Source: Pseudomonas resinovorans NBRC 106553 | GTDB taxonomy: Bacteria; Pseudomonadota; Gammaproteobacteria; Pseudomonadales; Pseudomonadaceae | Assembly: GCF_000412695.1 (NCBI RefSeq) | Contig: NC_021506.1 | Coordinates: 134,966-198,965, forward strand | DNA length: 64,000 nt | Direction: 5' to 3' | Shown here: positions 10,438 to 18,960 of the stretch, in pieces | Position numbering within the stretch: position 1 is the stretch's first letter | Layout of the letters: every line of letters starts with the position of its first letter | The notes under the pieces: model-generated | Database searches by the model: none | What the model saw: only the letters and a program-made list of their open reading frames with translations | What the model was told of the DNA's origin: nothing | Translations under genes and position numbers: made by a program

Positions 10438-10484
10438 AAAGGCCTCTTTTTCCGACGCTAAAACGTCCTGAAAAAGAGGCCTTT
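10438..10484 (+). terminator. Long hairpin (15-bp perfect stem) carrying the repeated motif in its loop
   Basis: Arms aaaggcctctttttc (10438-10452) and the exact complement at 10470-10484, followed by a T-rich stretch. It may terminate transcription after the pilin gene. The loop and right arm contain the 21-bp motif found upstream of other transfer operons, so the site may both end the pilin transcript and control the next operon. Confidence 0.6.
10454..10474 (+). promoter_or_regulatory. Candidate operator, copy 1 (upstream of the dsbC-traC operon)
   Basis: Core GACGcTAAAAcGTCCTGAAA. Its reverse complement is identical over 21 bases at 30127-30147, and a close relative is at 20778. The core GACG-N6-CGTC is a dyad. 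The 3' edge is 60 nt from the dsbC-like start at 10534. An AT-rich candidate -10 (aaatact) follows about 24 nt downstream. Confidence 0.6.
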
Positions 10485-10533
10485 TCTTTTCCGGGCCAAA
10501 TACTCTGGGTGAATCGACTCAGGAGGTAAGCCC

Positions 10534-11247
10534 ATGTTCAAACCAACCCAAACCATTCTTGCTATGACGCTGCTTGCAGTGGCTGGCACCGCAGTAGCTG
10601 CGAGCCCTGCGGACAAGAACGCAGACAAGGTAGTGATGCTTCCTGCGTCTGCAATGCTGGCGATCGAGAAGAACGGCAAATTCGCCATCATTAGCGATAC
10701 CGGCCGATTCATCATCCAGGGAACGGTTTATGACGTGTGGGCGAAGAAAGAGTTGAAAACCATCGAGGATGCTCGGATCGCCGCCAACTACATTCCAGTG
10801 GATAAGACCAACCTCGGTTTCAAGGATCTCGCCCCTCTCACTGTCGGCAACGGTGAGAAAGCGATCACCATGTTCTCCGACCCTGCTTGCGGGTTCTGCA
10901 AAGAGATCATTCAACAAGCCCGCACATCTCTGCCCGAAGGGTATCGACTCGACGTGCTGATGTTGCCGCTGCTCAGCCAAGAGAGCGCTGTGCGTACTAA
11001 AGAACTCCTCTGCGCGAAAGACAAGGTTGCTGCGTGGAAAGCCGGCGCGTCCGGCGACATGAAAACTCCTCTCGAACAGCTCCCGACCGCTCAGTGTGAT
11101 CTGGATGTGATCTCGAAGCGCCGGATGACTGCTCAGTTTCTTGGCGCTCGAAATGTTCCTTTCCTCATTCGTGATGATGGCTTGACCCGAGAAGGCAAGC
11201 CTGAAGAAGGCTTGCGCGCCTGGATTGAATCGAATCGCACCCTCTAA
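10534..11247 (+). CDS. dsbC: DsbC-like periplasmic disulfide isomerase of the transfer region
   Basis: 237 residues with a perfect ribosome site (AGGAGG at 10521). A Sec signal peptide covers residues 1-22 (cleavage after AVA). A DsbC-type dimerisation region precedes the thioredoxin fold, with the active site C119-G-F-C122 in the context FSDPACGFCKE. It probably isomerises disulfides in the cysteine-rich transfer proteins (TraU, TraH, TraF and perhaps the giant protein with its Cys pairs). It is first in an operon with traC, trhF-like, trbC-traW and traU. DsbC homologues in this position are known from F-type systems such as R27 and SXT. Confidence 0.9.
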   Translation: MFKPTQTILAMTLLAVAGTAVAASPADKNADKVVMLPASAMLAIEKNGKFAIISDTGRFIIQGTVYDVWAKKELKTIEDARIAANYIPVDKTNLGFKDLAPLTVGNGEKAITMFSDPACGFCKEIIQQARTSLPEGYRLDVLMLPLLSQESAVRTKELLCAKDKVAAWKAGASGDMKTPLEQLPTAQCDLDVISKRRMTAQFLGARNVPFLIRDDGLTREGKPEEGLRAWIESNRTL

Positions 11248-11258
11248 GGAATTCAGAA

Positions 11259-13724
11259 ATGCTCAAAGCGCTTATCCGCTCAACACCTCGGCTCTCGAAA
11301 CTGATCAACGGCCTTGCCTACGAGCCGAATCTTTACTTGTTCCAGCTGGAAGGGAACCGCCTAGGATTCGCATTCCTGTGTTCCCCTCTCTCAGGCTCAA
11401 ACGGGGATGAAGGCGACCGCCTGAAGGCTGGTTTAACGGTCGACTGGCCTGAGAAGACGACGATCCAGTTCAGCCTCATTTGCACTGAAAATATCAATGA
11501 GATGAAGACGGGATTCCTTCGTCTGCGCCGGGCCTTCCGTGAATCCGGCCGCACTGACCTTCCCGTAGAAACTCAAGCATTGTTGGAGAAGGTGACAAAC
11601 GCGCGAGCCGATTATTTCAGCGACCGCACCATGCGCCCAGTTGATTCAATCTCGGGTGTACGAATTCGTGAGCAGAGTCTGGTCGTATCCGTAACTATTC
11701 CGATCGCCAATGCTTTGCCTACCCAGACAGAAGCGAACGCGGCGAAGGAGCTTTTCGACGGACTGCGAACCTCGCTGGACAGCTGCAACCTGGCAGCCGT
11801 GCCCCTCACCAACGATTCCTACCGAGAAATTTTCTCCTCCATCCTGAACCAGGGGCCAACAGCATCGTGGCGCGAAGATCCGGACATGAAAGCGGACACA
11901 GACAAGCCCTTGAATGAGCAGATCCTCGACTACAACCGCAGCCTCGACGTGAAGAAAGACCACCTTCAGATCGGAGAGGACTGCTTCGTAAAAACGCTCT
12001 CGGCCAAGCGCTTTCCTGATGTCATGTGGCAGGGCGATGCCTCTCAGTATCTCGCTGACATTTTGTCTCAGCGCGGCGGCATCCGGGGCAACTGCATTAT
12101 CAATATGACCCTGTATTTCCCTCCCCAGCTGGAGACAAAGGACAAGCTGTCGAAACGCCGCCAATGGTCCATCAACCAGAGCTTCGGCCCGATGGTGCAT
12201 TTCGTTCCCGTTTTACGGAAAACGAAGGAGGCCTATGACACGCTGTTTGAAGACCTAGACAAAGGGCTTCCCAACGTACAAGCGACAATGACCCTCGTGG
12301 TGTTCGGCCGGAACCGCGAAGACCTTATTCAGGCGGCATCGAATGCGAAGAGCCACTTTGCTACGCAGGGCTTCAGTCTCATGGAGGACAAGTTCTGTGT
12401 GCTGCCCGTGTTCGTGAACTCCTTGCCGATGTGCGCCGACCCGGATGCGATGAAGGAGCTGTTCCGGTTCAAAACACTGAGCCTCACCCAAGCACTGCCA
12501 TTGCTGCCAATCTATGGCGACTGGAAGGGCACAGGAACTCATGTGGCCCCGTTCATTTCCCGAAACGGTCAGCCGGTCAGCTTCCACCTCTTTGACTCCG
12601 ACACCAATTACAACGCAATGATTGCCGCTCAGTCGGGCTCCGGGAAGTCGTTTGCGACCAACTATCTCATCACGTCGTATCTGAGTATTGGGGCGAAGGT
12701 TTGGGTCATCGATGTGGGCCTCTCCTACCTCAAGCTGTCTGAAGCGTACAAGGGCGACTTTGCACGCTTTGACCAGGAGTCGAACCTCTGCCTCAACCCC
12801 TTCGAGCTAATTGAAGACTACAGCGAGGAGGAGGATGTCCTGGTTGGGTTGCTCTCTGCTATGGCTGCTCCGACCGTACCTCTGATCGACTTCCAAACCG
12901 CAGGGCTAAAAAGGCACCTTACACAATGCTGGGAAACGCTTGGCAAGACGATGATTGTCGACAGCATTGCTGACTCTCTCCTTGCCGACCCAGACCCGCG
13001 TATTCAAGATATTGGTCATCAGCTCTTCGCATTCACCTCGAAGGGACAGTACGGCCGCTTCTTCAATGGTAAGAACAATCTCAACTTCAAGAACCCCTTC
13101 ACCGTACTCGAGCTTGAGGAACTGAAGGGGCGTCAACACCTTCAGCAAGTCGTACTCCTTCAGCTCATCTACCAGATCCAGCAGGACATGTACCTTGGTG
13201 AGCGTGACCGCCCGAAAATCGTGATCATTGACGAAGCCTGGTCGCTTCTCTCCCAGGGCAACGTTGGTGAGTTCATCGAGCACGGTTACCGGCGATTCCG
13301 GAAATATGGCGGTAGTGCCATCGTCATTACCCAGGGGGTCAACGACCTCTATCAGAATAAAGTCGGACAAGCCATCGCTGAAAACTCTGCGTTCACCCTA
13401 CTGCTAGGACAGAAGGCCGAAGCTATTGATGCTATCCAGGAAAACAAGCGCCTGCCGCTGGGTGAGGGCGGGTATCGAATCCTGAAGACTGTTAAGTCGT
13501 ACAAAGGGCATTACTCCGAGATATTCATGCTCACCCCCCGCGGTGCCGGCATCGTGCGACTCACGGTGGACCCATACTCGATCCTCCTCTACTCGACCGC
13601 ACCCGAAGATGTGCAAGCGATCCGAAATTACACGCTCACCGGCGTTCCGCAGGATGAGGCAATTCTGCGCGTGCTCCGTGATCGAGGTGTCGAGTACAAC
13701 CCTGATCCGGCGGAAGTCGCGTAA
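11259..13724 (+). CDS. traC: TraC, F-type T4SS assembly ATPase (VirB4 family)
   Basis: 821 residues, close to the usual F-type TraC length. The N-terminal TraC/VirB4 region is followed by a P-loop (AAQSGSGKSFATNY, about residues 456-469) and a Walker B box (PKIVIIDEAWSLL, about 651-663). The C-terminus has the family pattern with GEFIEHGYRRFRKYGG and the ENSAF region. It powers pilus assembly at the inner membrane. Its stop overlaps the next start (TAATG at 13722), so the operon is tightly coupled. Confidence 0.95.
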   Translation: MLKALIRSTPRLSKLINGLAYEPNLYLFQLEGNRLGFAFLCSPLSGSNGDEGDRLKAGLTVDWPEKTTIQFSLICTENINEMKTGFLRLRRAFRESGRTDLPVETQALLEKVTNARADYFSDRTMRPVDSISGVRIREQSLVVSVTIPIANALPTQTEANAAKELFDGLRTSLDSCNLAAVPLTNDSYREIFSSILNQGPTASWREDPDMKADTDKPLNEQILDYNRSLDVKKDHLQIGEDCFVKTLSAKRFPDVMWQGDASQYLADILSQRGGIRGNCIINMTLYFPPQLETKDKLSKRRQWSINQSFGPMVHFVPVLRKTKEAYDTLFEDLDKGLPNVQATMTLVVFGRNREDLIQAASNAKSHFATQGFSLMEDKFCVLPVFVNSLPMCADPDAMKELFRFKTLSLTQALPLLPIYGDWKGTGTHVAPFISRNGQPVSFHLFDSDTNYNAMIAAQSGSGKSFATNYLITSYLSIGAKVWVIDVGLSYLKLSEAYKGDFARFDQESNLCLNPFELIEDYSEEEDVLVGLLSAMAAPTVPLIDFQTAGLKRHLTQCWETLGKTMIVDSIADSLLADPDPRIQDIGHQLFAFTSKGQYGRFFNGKNNLNFKNPFTVLELEELKGRQHLQQVVLLQLIYQIQQDMYLGERDRPKIVIIDEAWSLLSQGNVGEFIEHGYRRFRKYGGSAIVITQGVNDLYQNKVGQAIAENSAFTLLLGQKAEAIDAIQENKRLPLGEGGYRILKTVKSYKGHYSEIFMLTPRGAGIVRLTVDPYSILLYSTAPEDVQAIRNYTLTGVPQDEAILRVLRDRGVEYNPDPAEVA

Positions 13725-14296
13725 TGGCCTTGTCGAACCCCTTCAGCATTCAGGCCAAGGTTCGAAGGGCAATGGCGAAGGTTGAGCGAGATCGAGCTCC
13801 AAAGCGACTCTCGGTGGCCTTTATCGGCAAAGGCCTACTCTTTTCGGCAGTGGTTGCCGGCAGCATTGTGCTGCTGGCATCCCGTTACTCGATCGCTATC
13901 GCTAGCCAGGACTCCCTATGCCTGCCCCCTTACAGGCTATGGATCATCGATAAAAAGCAGGATGACTTGGTGCGCGGTGAAATCTACGCCTTTCACTCCA
14001 AAGGTCTGAGTCCGATTTTTGCTGACGGCACAATCATCGTGAAGGTGCTTGAGGGGATGCCTGGCGATCACGCCAAAGTCACGCTTGATGAAACAACCAT
14101 CAATGGAGTGTCCGTAGGCAAAGGGCTTCAGGTCGCCAGCCAGCACGGCATTGATCCCCAGCAATATGTTCGGGAAGGGAAAATAGGCGAGGGCCGTTAC
14201 TGGTTCTTCGGCCGCACGCCAGACTCTTTCGACTCCCGCTACTGGGGCTCAGCTTCGACAGACCAAATCATCGGGAAGGCGTATCCAATATGGTGA
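13724..14296 (+). CDS. TrhF/TraF-like S26-family signal peptidase
   Basis: 190 residues. One membrane segment lies near the N-terminus (about 34-58), then a periplasmic S26 domain. The conserved lysine region is clear (GTIIVKVLEGMPGD, K107), as is the C-terminal RYWFFGRTPDSFDSRYWG box of signal peptidases. The nucleophile region reads SQDSLCLPPY: Cys66 occupies the place before LP where a Ser is usual in many relatives, with Ser64 two residues upstream. Homologues process transfer proteins such as propilin. It starts in the traC stop and overlaps the following gene by 7 bases. Confidence 0.82.
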   Translation: MALSNPFSIQAKVRRAMAKVERDRAPKRLSVAFIGKGLLFSAVVAGSIVLLASRYSIAIASQDSLCLPPYRLWIIDKKQDDLVRGEIYAFHSKGLSPIFADGTIIVKVLEGMPGDHAKVTLDETTINGVSVGKGLQVASQHGIDPQQYVREGKIGEGRYWFFGRTPDSFDSRYWGSASTDQIIGKAYPIW

Positions 14297-15528
14297 AAAA
14301 GCAATTAGCCATGTGCATTGGGTTGGCTTTTGGCTGCACGATGGCCATCGCCGGCGATGACCTTGGCATTCGCAAGTACGACATCAAGGAATTCGATCCT
14401 GTGCTCCTGGAGCAGGTTCGGGAAATCAGCCGAAATGCGAATGCCGCGCGCGCAGAAAGCGGCCAAGATGACATGAGTTGGGTGAGTGAGATGGCTGAAA
14501 AGGCCATCATTCAAGCCGGTGATGAAAATGTTCAGCAGAGCGACTCAGGGCTAGCTAGCGCGGATGGCTCAGATCGCGAGAAAAAACATCCTCTGGGCGA
14601 TGGAAATCGCACTCTGATTTTCGTGTCGTGGTCGATGGGCGCTACCGCCCTCAAAGACATACTGCTGTCTTTTGACGGACTGCCTGGTGTTGGCATCGTT
14701 TTTCGAGGCATACCTGATGGTATGTCGATGGGCGATGCTGTGACCAAAATGCACCTTCTCACGCAAGAGACGCAAAGCACTGTAAGCGTTCTGCTTGACC
14801 CTCTCGCATTCCAACGTCACAGCGTTTCAGCCGTCCCCACCGTGGCTCTCGAAGCACCGAATGATGCTCTGATCGCTAAAGCTGCTGGGTCGTCTTCTGT
14901 CAGCTATATCGAGGGAGCGGTTAAGGAGGGGAAGCGGGGGGATTTAGGCACTATTGGCTCCACACAGGAAATCATAGAGCCAGACCTCATGGAGGTTGCG
15001 AAACAGCGCATTGCAGAGCTGGACACCGACGCCATGAAAAAGCGAGCAATCGCCCGGTTTTGGGATAACCACAAAGGGCATCCATTGCCGCCGGTAACTG
15101 AGAGTGCCACCCGCCTCGTCGACCCATCGGTCATTGTCCCCGATGACATCCTCGATAGCCAAGGCAGGGTCGTTCAAAAGGCCGGAAGGATTAATCCACT
15201 CGACATGATGCCGTTTGACCAGAAACTGGTAGTAATCGATCCGACGCAGCCTTGGCAGGTTGCCCTGGCGAAGCGTGAATACGCAGACCACGGGGAAAAT
15301 CTGACCGTCACGGTAATGGCTACTCAGATTCCCACTTCCTCTGGTTGGGATCTGTTCAACAGCGTACAGGACAGCCTGGATGCGCCCCTCTACCTATTGC
15401 CGCCTGACATGGCGGAGCGCTTCCAGATCCTTCGCGCACCTTCTGTCGTAACAGCCGACACAGAAAACTTCATCGTCCGCGAGGTTGCTCAATCAGCCTT
15501 CGAGGAGGCCAATCATGAGCATCAATAA
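14290..15528 (+). CDS. traW: TrbC-TraW fusion protein, F-type pilus assembly
   Basis: 412 residues with a signal peptide (residues 1-21, AIAG). The middle (about 105-200) matches the TrbC pattern: LIFVSWSMG, GVGIVFRGIPDGMS, then AVPTVALE. The C-terminal third (about 275-405) matches TraW: DSQGRVVQKAGRINPLDM, LVVIDPTQPWQV, and FQILRAPSVVTAD. In F these are two proteins that act together in pilus assembly; fused versions are known in other F-type systems. It overlaps the S26 gene upstream and traU downstream. Confidence 0.85.
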   Translation: MVKKQLAMCIGLAFGCTMAIAGDDLGIRKYDIKEFDPVLLEQVREISRNANAARAESGQDDMSWVSEMAEKAIIQAGDENVQQSDSGLASADGSDREKKHPLGDGNRTLIFVSWSMGATALKDILLSFDGLPGVGIVFRGIPDGMSMGDAVTKMHLLTQETQSTVSVLLDPLAFQRHSVSAVPTVALEAPNDALIAKAAGSSSVSYIEGAVKEGKRGDLGTIGSTQEIIEPDLMEVAKQRIAELDTDAMKKRAIARFWDNHKGHPLPPVTESATRLVDPSVIVPDDILDSQGRVVQKAGRINPLDMMPFDQKLVVIDPTQPWQVALAKREYADHGENLTVTVMATQIPTSSGWDLFNSVQDSLDAPLYLLPPDMAERFQILRAPSVVTADTENFIVREVAQSAFEEANHEHQ

Positions 15529-16567
15529 GGTAATAGCCGCCGCACTTCTGATGATTGCAGGTATGTTTTCCCTGCCAGGGATAGCGGCTGATACGGCTTC
15601 GTCCGGTGAGGTGATGTGTGAGGACTCTGGCCTTTTTGGTCCGAAGTTGTTCACCGACATCTGCTGGGCGTGCCTTTTCCCAATCCGTGTATCTGGTGTG
15701 CAAATAACCCCCGGCACAGCACCCGCCAAGGCTACAAAAATGGTCTTCTGTATCTGCCAGGAAGGCTCGTCCTCGATCTACAAGCCAGGAATCATCACTG
15801 CTATGTGGGAGCCGGCCCGGATGGTTGAAACTGTCCGCAAGCCTGGTTGCTCGCCAACCCTAGGCGGTGTGACGCTCCCGCTTGGCAACAAGCGCAGCTA
15901 TGGTCGGCTTCGGCAGGACAATAGTACCCAGACAGGACAGGCCGCCGGTTCGTTCTACCACGCTCACCTGTATGCCTTCCCGCTGCTTCAGATCCTCGAT
16001 CTCTACACGCCTACCAAATGCAATCCGGACGGTTATCTCGACCTCGATATCATCTCGTTCACTGAGATCGACCCGACCTGGAACAACGGTACGTTGGCGT
16101 TCTTCCAGCACCCCGAGTCCGCGGCAGTGGCAAACCCAATCGCTATTGCGGCATGTGCTGCCGAATCCGCGTTGGTTACCGCACGAAAGGAACCTCTTGA
16201 GTCGCTTTGGTGGTGTACAGGTACATGGGGGAGTATCTATCCATTTGCCGGCGTAACCGTGGCGCAAGATGCAAACCGGACGACAGCATTGCTGGCTGCG
16301 CGAGTGATCGCTCAGCAACACCGCAGGGGCCTCGCTCGACGCACTATGGGTGATGAAAACGTGTGCAAGGCGGGTATCTACCCGACGATTCCGAAAAGCC
16401 AGTACAAAGTGACCCAGTTCTGGCCAAAGTCGCAGAACAGCAGAGCAATGTGGCTCGGAGAACCGCCGCAGACTTGGGAGGGTGGGCCTAGTCGGCATGT
16501 TCCAGGTACTGGGAACGATGCCATGTACATGTTCTGGCGATGGACAGATTGCTGCTCGAAGCTCTAA
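15515..16567 (+). CDS. traU: TraU, conjugative mating-pair protein
   Basis: 350 residues starting at ATG 15515, preceded by GGAGG; this start overlaps the end of traW by 14 nt. A signal peptide is evident (cleavage about residue 25, GIAA|DTAS). The diagnostic cysteine-rich N-terminus is present (CEDSGLFGPKLF, then DICWACLFPIRVSG), and a cysteine-rich C-terminus ends FWRWTDCC. TraU is a periplasmic protein needed for DNA transfer in F-type systems. It is the last gene of this coupled run; no traN follows in this window. Confidence 0.93.
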   Translation: MSINKVIAAALLMIAGMFSLPGIAADTASSGEVMCEDSGLFGPKLFTDICWACLFPIRVSGVQITPGTAPAKATKMVFCICQEGSSSIYKPGIITAMWEPARMVETVRKPGCSPTLGGVTLPLGNKRSYGRLRQDNSTQTGQAAGSFYHAHLYAFPLLQILDLYTPTKCNPDGYLDLDIISFTEIDPTWNNGTLAFFQHPESAAVANPIAIAACAAESALVTARKEPLESLWWCTGTWGSIYPFAGVTVAQDANRTTALLAARVIAQQHRRGLARRTMGDENVCKAGIYPTIPKSQYKVTQFWPKSQNSRAMWLGEPPQTWEGGPSRHVPGTGNDAMYMFWRWTDCCSKL

Positions 16568-16572
16568 TGGAG

Positions 16573-16594
16573 AATCCGCCCGTAAGGGCGGATT
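16573..16594 (+). terminator. GC-rich hairpin after traU
   Basis: Arms aatccgccc/gggcggatt with loop gtaa. No T-run follows, so it may be a weak terminator or an RNA-stabilising end. It sits 10 nt before the next gene. Confidence 0.45.
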
Positions 16595-16603
16595 TGCGAT
16601 GGT

Positions 16604-17323
16604 ATGAATGACTTTCTAATGCTGTACCTACCCCCGGTTTTGATTCTGGGGGTTCTCGCGGGCATCGCCCACGTTCGTCTACTTGAATTCCCAGCCTACC
16701 GAGGGTGGTGGGGGGAGTACAAGGTGAACTTCATGCTCCGCGTATGCCTAAGTGGCGAATACAAGGTGTTCGCCAACGCGATCTATCGTGGCAAGACAAG
16801 GGGAGAGTCGACACAGGTTGACCACATCATCGTGTCGCGCTACGGGATCTTTGTCCTGGAAACGAAGTGTTTCAAGGGAAAGATCATCACCTACCCGGAA
16901 GCTCCCGAGAGCTGGTTGCAGATTGTCGGCCGAAGGAAATACCGCGTGCAAAACCCGCTTATGCAGAACTACGCACACGTGAAGGCAGTTCAGAAGGTCA
17001 CCGGAGTCCACTCTCAGAAAATCCACAGCTACGCAGTGATGGCAGGGCAGGCCAGCTTCACCTATGGAATGCCTGAGCGGGTCTACAGCATTTGGGGCGT
17101 GATTCGTAAAATCCAGTCCTACAAAGCCCCGGTTTTTACTCGGGGCCATGTTGTGTCAATCTGCCGGGCGCTGAGCGAGCGCAGAATCAAGGGGGGGTAT
17201 TGGGCTGCAAGACGGCATGTCGAGAAGCTGAAGCGCCGAGGCGAGGATGGATCTATAACGTGCCATGAAGATAGACCCCGAGAGGAACACCTATCGCCAC
17301 CCCAACAAGAACGGCAGCAGTGA
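16604..17323 (+). CDS. Membrane-anchored NERD (nuclease-related) domain protein
   Basis: 239 residues. One hydrophobic N-terminal segment (about 5-25) is followed by a NERD domain (about 36-140) with the family pattern GEYKVNFML, then STQVDHIIVSRYGIFVLETK, where the D and the E-x-K are the expected nuclease-fold residues. The C-terminal 40 residues are charged and probably disordered. NERD proteins are common on plasmids; a role in DNA processing during transfer is possible but not shown. It occupies the place where traN is often found. Its 3' end overlaps the convergent gene at 17253. Confidence 0.75.
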   Translation: MNDFLMLYLPPVLILGVLAGIAHVRLLEFPAYRGWWGEYKVNFMLRVCLSGEYKVFANAIYRGKTRGESTQVDHIIVSRYGIFVLETKCFKGKIITYPEAPESWLQIVGRRKYRVQNPLMQNYAHVKAVQKVTGVHSQKIHSYAVMAGQASFTYGMPERVYSIWGVIRKIQSYKAPVFTRGHVVSICRALSERRIKGGYWAARRHVEKLKRRGEDGSITCHEDRPREEHLSPPQQERQQ

Positions 17324-17498
17324 CAGAGATGATCGCGACCGTATCCCAAAATACCGCCTCTGGCGGCGCTTCAAGTGATTCGTCGGTGGCCAGCTCTTCT
17401 ACCCACAGTGGGATAGCTTCGCGTGGAGGAGGCTGATCCGTCGCTTTTCTGCGTCTTCTACTGGTTCTTGCCGGTGTTGACGTAAGATCATCAAGCAT
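17253..17498 (-). CDS. Small single-pass membrane protein, unknown
   Basis: 81 residues from ATG at 17498, preceded on the minus strand by GGAGAG. The N-terminal half is basic and proline-rich (TSRRRRKATDQPPP); the C-terminus is one membrane helix (AIISVTAAVLVGVAIGVPLG). It overlaps the 3' end of the NERD gene by 71 bases. No family was recognised. Confidence 0.6.
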   Translation of the reverse strand: MLDDLTSTPARTSRRRRKATDQPPPREAIPLWVEELATDESLEAPPEAVFWDTVAIISVTAAVLVGVAIGVPLGVYLHGTL

Positions 17499-17516
17499 AA
17501 TGACTCTCCTAAGCAA

Positions 17517-17541
17517 AACGCCCCGCAATGCGGGGCGTTTT
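17517..17541. terminator. Hairpin terminator between two minus-strand genes
   Basis: Arms aacgccccgc/gcggggcgtt around a 3-nt loop, with a T-run on the plus side and A-rich bases on the other. It can terminate the gene at 17556-18242 before the small membrane gene. Confidence 0.75.
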
Positions 17542-17555
17542 CATAACTGGCGCGA

Positions 17556-18242
17556 TCAAGCAACGGCTTCTTCAGGAAGCGAATCGAGAGGGTCGGCATT
17601 GCCATCAGGCTCAATGTGACCCGCCGCCTCGCGCTCCTCCTTGTCAGCGTTCACTTTGGCTTCAGCCTTCTCGATATCTTCCTGAAGCTCTGCGACCTTG
17701 CTCGCGTATGCCTTTGCACGCGCGCTCTGACCGAGGCCAACGAGCGAGCGGATCAGCCGGGCCATTTGGTTGCTCTTGTTTGCACGAAACTCCTCAGCTT
17801 CCGAGCTATCGATCTTCTCATGCAGCCAAGCTGTATCAACCTGGATAATCAGATGGTCAAATGCCTGAAGCAGGCTGCTCATCCTCTTGATTTCCGGGCT
17901 GGTGATTTCGAATTCGCGAGTCAGTGGTGAGCTGTACCCTGCAAGCTCTTTGATTCCCAGGCTCTTCAAAAGCGTGTCCATCCGCTCAGACTCGTCACGC
18001 ACGGCTACTTCCATGCGCTCGATTTTCTTCGAGACCGCATCAACCACCGCTTTGTGATCAAAGGTCTTGAGGTTTTTGGCCAGCTTGCGGGACGTAACGT
18101 CGATGATAAAAAGAGCCGTCATGAGGCTATCGAAACGGTTGCCGGCGAAGAACTTCGCCTGCTCAGTGTTCAGTACCATCTTTCCTTTGAGGGATGGTTT
18201 GGAGTATTGGTATTTCTTCGGTTGTGGTTGAGTGGTCGCCAT
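17556..18242 (-). CDS. DUF1845/AcaB-like protein of conjugative elements (tentative)
   Basis: 228 residues, soluble and largely helical. The pattern LKGKMVLNTEQAKFFAG, the central IKRMSSLLQAFDHLII and the DTAWLHE segment resemble the DUF1845 (PFL_4669/AcaB) family found in integrative and conjugative elements. AcaB in IncC plasmids is a transcriptional activator, but this resemblance is from memory of the pattern and should be treated as tentative. The C-terminus is acidic. It is single-gene, with a terminator after it and a 410-base spacer before it. Confidence 0.5.
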   Translation of the reverse strand: MATTQPQPKKYQYSKPSLKGKMVLNTEQAKFFAGNRFDSLMTALFIIDVTSRKLAKNLKTFDHKAVVDAVSKKIERMEVAVRDESERMDTLLKSLGIKELAGYSSPLTREFEITSPEIKRMSSLLQAFDHLIIQVDTAWLHEKIDSSEAEEFRANKSNQMARLIRSLVGLGQSARAKAYASKVAELQEDIEKAEAKVNADKEEREAAGHIEPDGNADPLDSLPEEAVA

Positions 18243-18550
18243 TAGCGGTTTCTCCGGATGTTGGTGGCCGGACTATTGCACCAGCTTGCGTAGTATCTGG
18301 ATCGCGATTTCACGCACGATTAGCGTCGGAATTTGAAGTGATTTTTTCTGGTTGACGACAGACTGAAATGGCGGCGAGAATTACAGCACTCATCGGCCAA
18401 GGTCGATTAAGAATTCGCCTCCTGGAGGCCATTGACCCTAAGTGACAGCATGCTGCTGCCACTGGTACCCATGACGTGTATGCGTCTGGGAGCAAGCCAA
18501 GCTGAGCTTATCAGCTTAAAAACCAAGCCTGCGTTCGCGTAGCGCCGATC

Positions 18551-18579
18551 AAAAAAGGAAGCCATTGGCTTCCTTTTTT
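18551..18579. terminator. Bidirectional terminator
   Basis: Perfect 13-bp stem aaaaaaggaagcc/ggcttcctttttt with a 3-nt loop. It has A-runs and T-runs on both sides, so it can act in either direction. Confidence 0.85.
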
Positions 18580-18618
18580 TGTGTCAAAAAAACCCTGACG
18601 GGGAACTCCCGTTAGGGC

Positions 18619-18645
18619 GTTCTCCGTTTTAAAAAAATGGAGAAC
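18619..18645 (+). promoter_or_regulatory. Hairpin that sequesters the ribosome binding site of the 18652 gene
   Basis: gttctccgtttt (18619-18630) pairs with aaaatggagaac (18634-18645), with one G-U pair and a 3-nt loop. The right arm contains the GGAGA that serves the ATG at 18652. It lacks a U-tract, so it does not look like a terminator. Confidence 0.6.
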
Positions 18646-18651
18646 TGAAAA

Positions 18652-18960
18652 ATGGCATCTACAACCCTCAAAGTTAAAGTGCTGACCGCGTTTGGCTTCC
18701 TCGTTGCTACGTTGGGAGCTGTATACGCACCGCAGTTTGCAAAGCATGTTTTGCCTTTGACTCTCTGCGTGTTCCTCGCCGTGGTAATCCTGAATGCTGA
18801 GCAGATCCTGCGTGGTGTTCTGAGCTACCTACGCGGTTGTCTGAAGGCTTCGGCTCCTCAAGCGACCAAGACCTTACCTAACGCCCGTTGGTGTAGCAGC
18901 GTCGATTATGACAACTACTACATTCCCTCCTACCTGCGTCGCCAGGGAGAAGAGAAATGA
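18652..18960 (+). CDS. Small membrane protein, unknown
   Basis: 102 residues with two hydrophobic segments (about 8-27 and 32-50) and a soluble C-terminal half ending YYIPSYLRRQGEEK. Ribosome site GGAGA 9 nt upstream, inside a hairpin. It overlaps the next gene by ATGA, so the pair is translationally coupled. No family recognised; position suggests an accessory transfer or primase-associated gene. Confidence 0.65.
   Translation: MASTTLKVKVLTAFGFLVATLGAVYAPQFAKHVLPLTLCVFLAVVILNAEQILRGVLSYLRGCLKASAPQATKTLPNARWCSSVDYDNYYIPSYLRRQGEEK

Larger units (their letters stand above)
18243..18651. other. 409-bp intergenic region between divergent genes
   Basis: This holds the upstream region of the minus-strand gene ending at 18242, a strong bidirectional terminator (18551-18579) and a hairpin over the ribosome site of the plus-strand gene at 18652. 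No further coding frame with a ribosome site was found. Confidence 0.6.
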
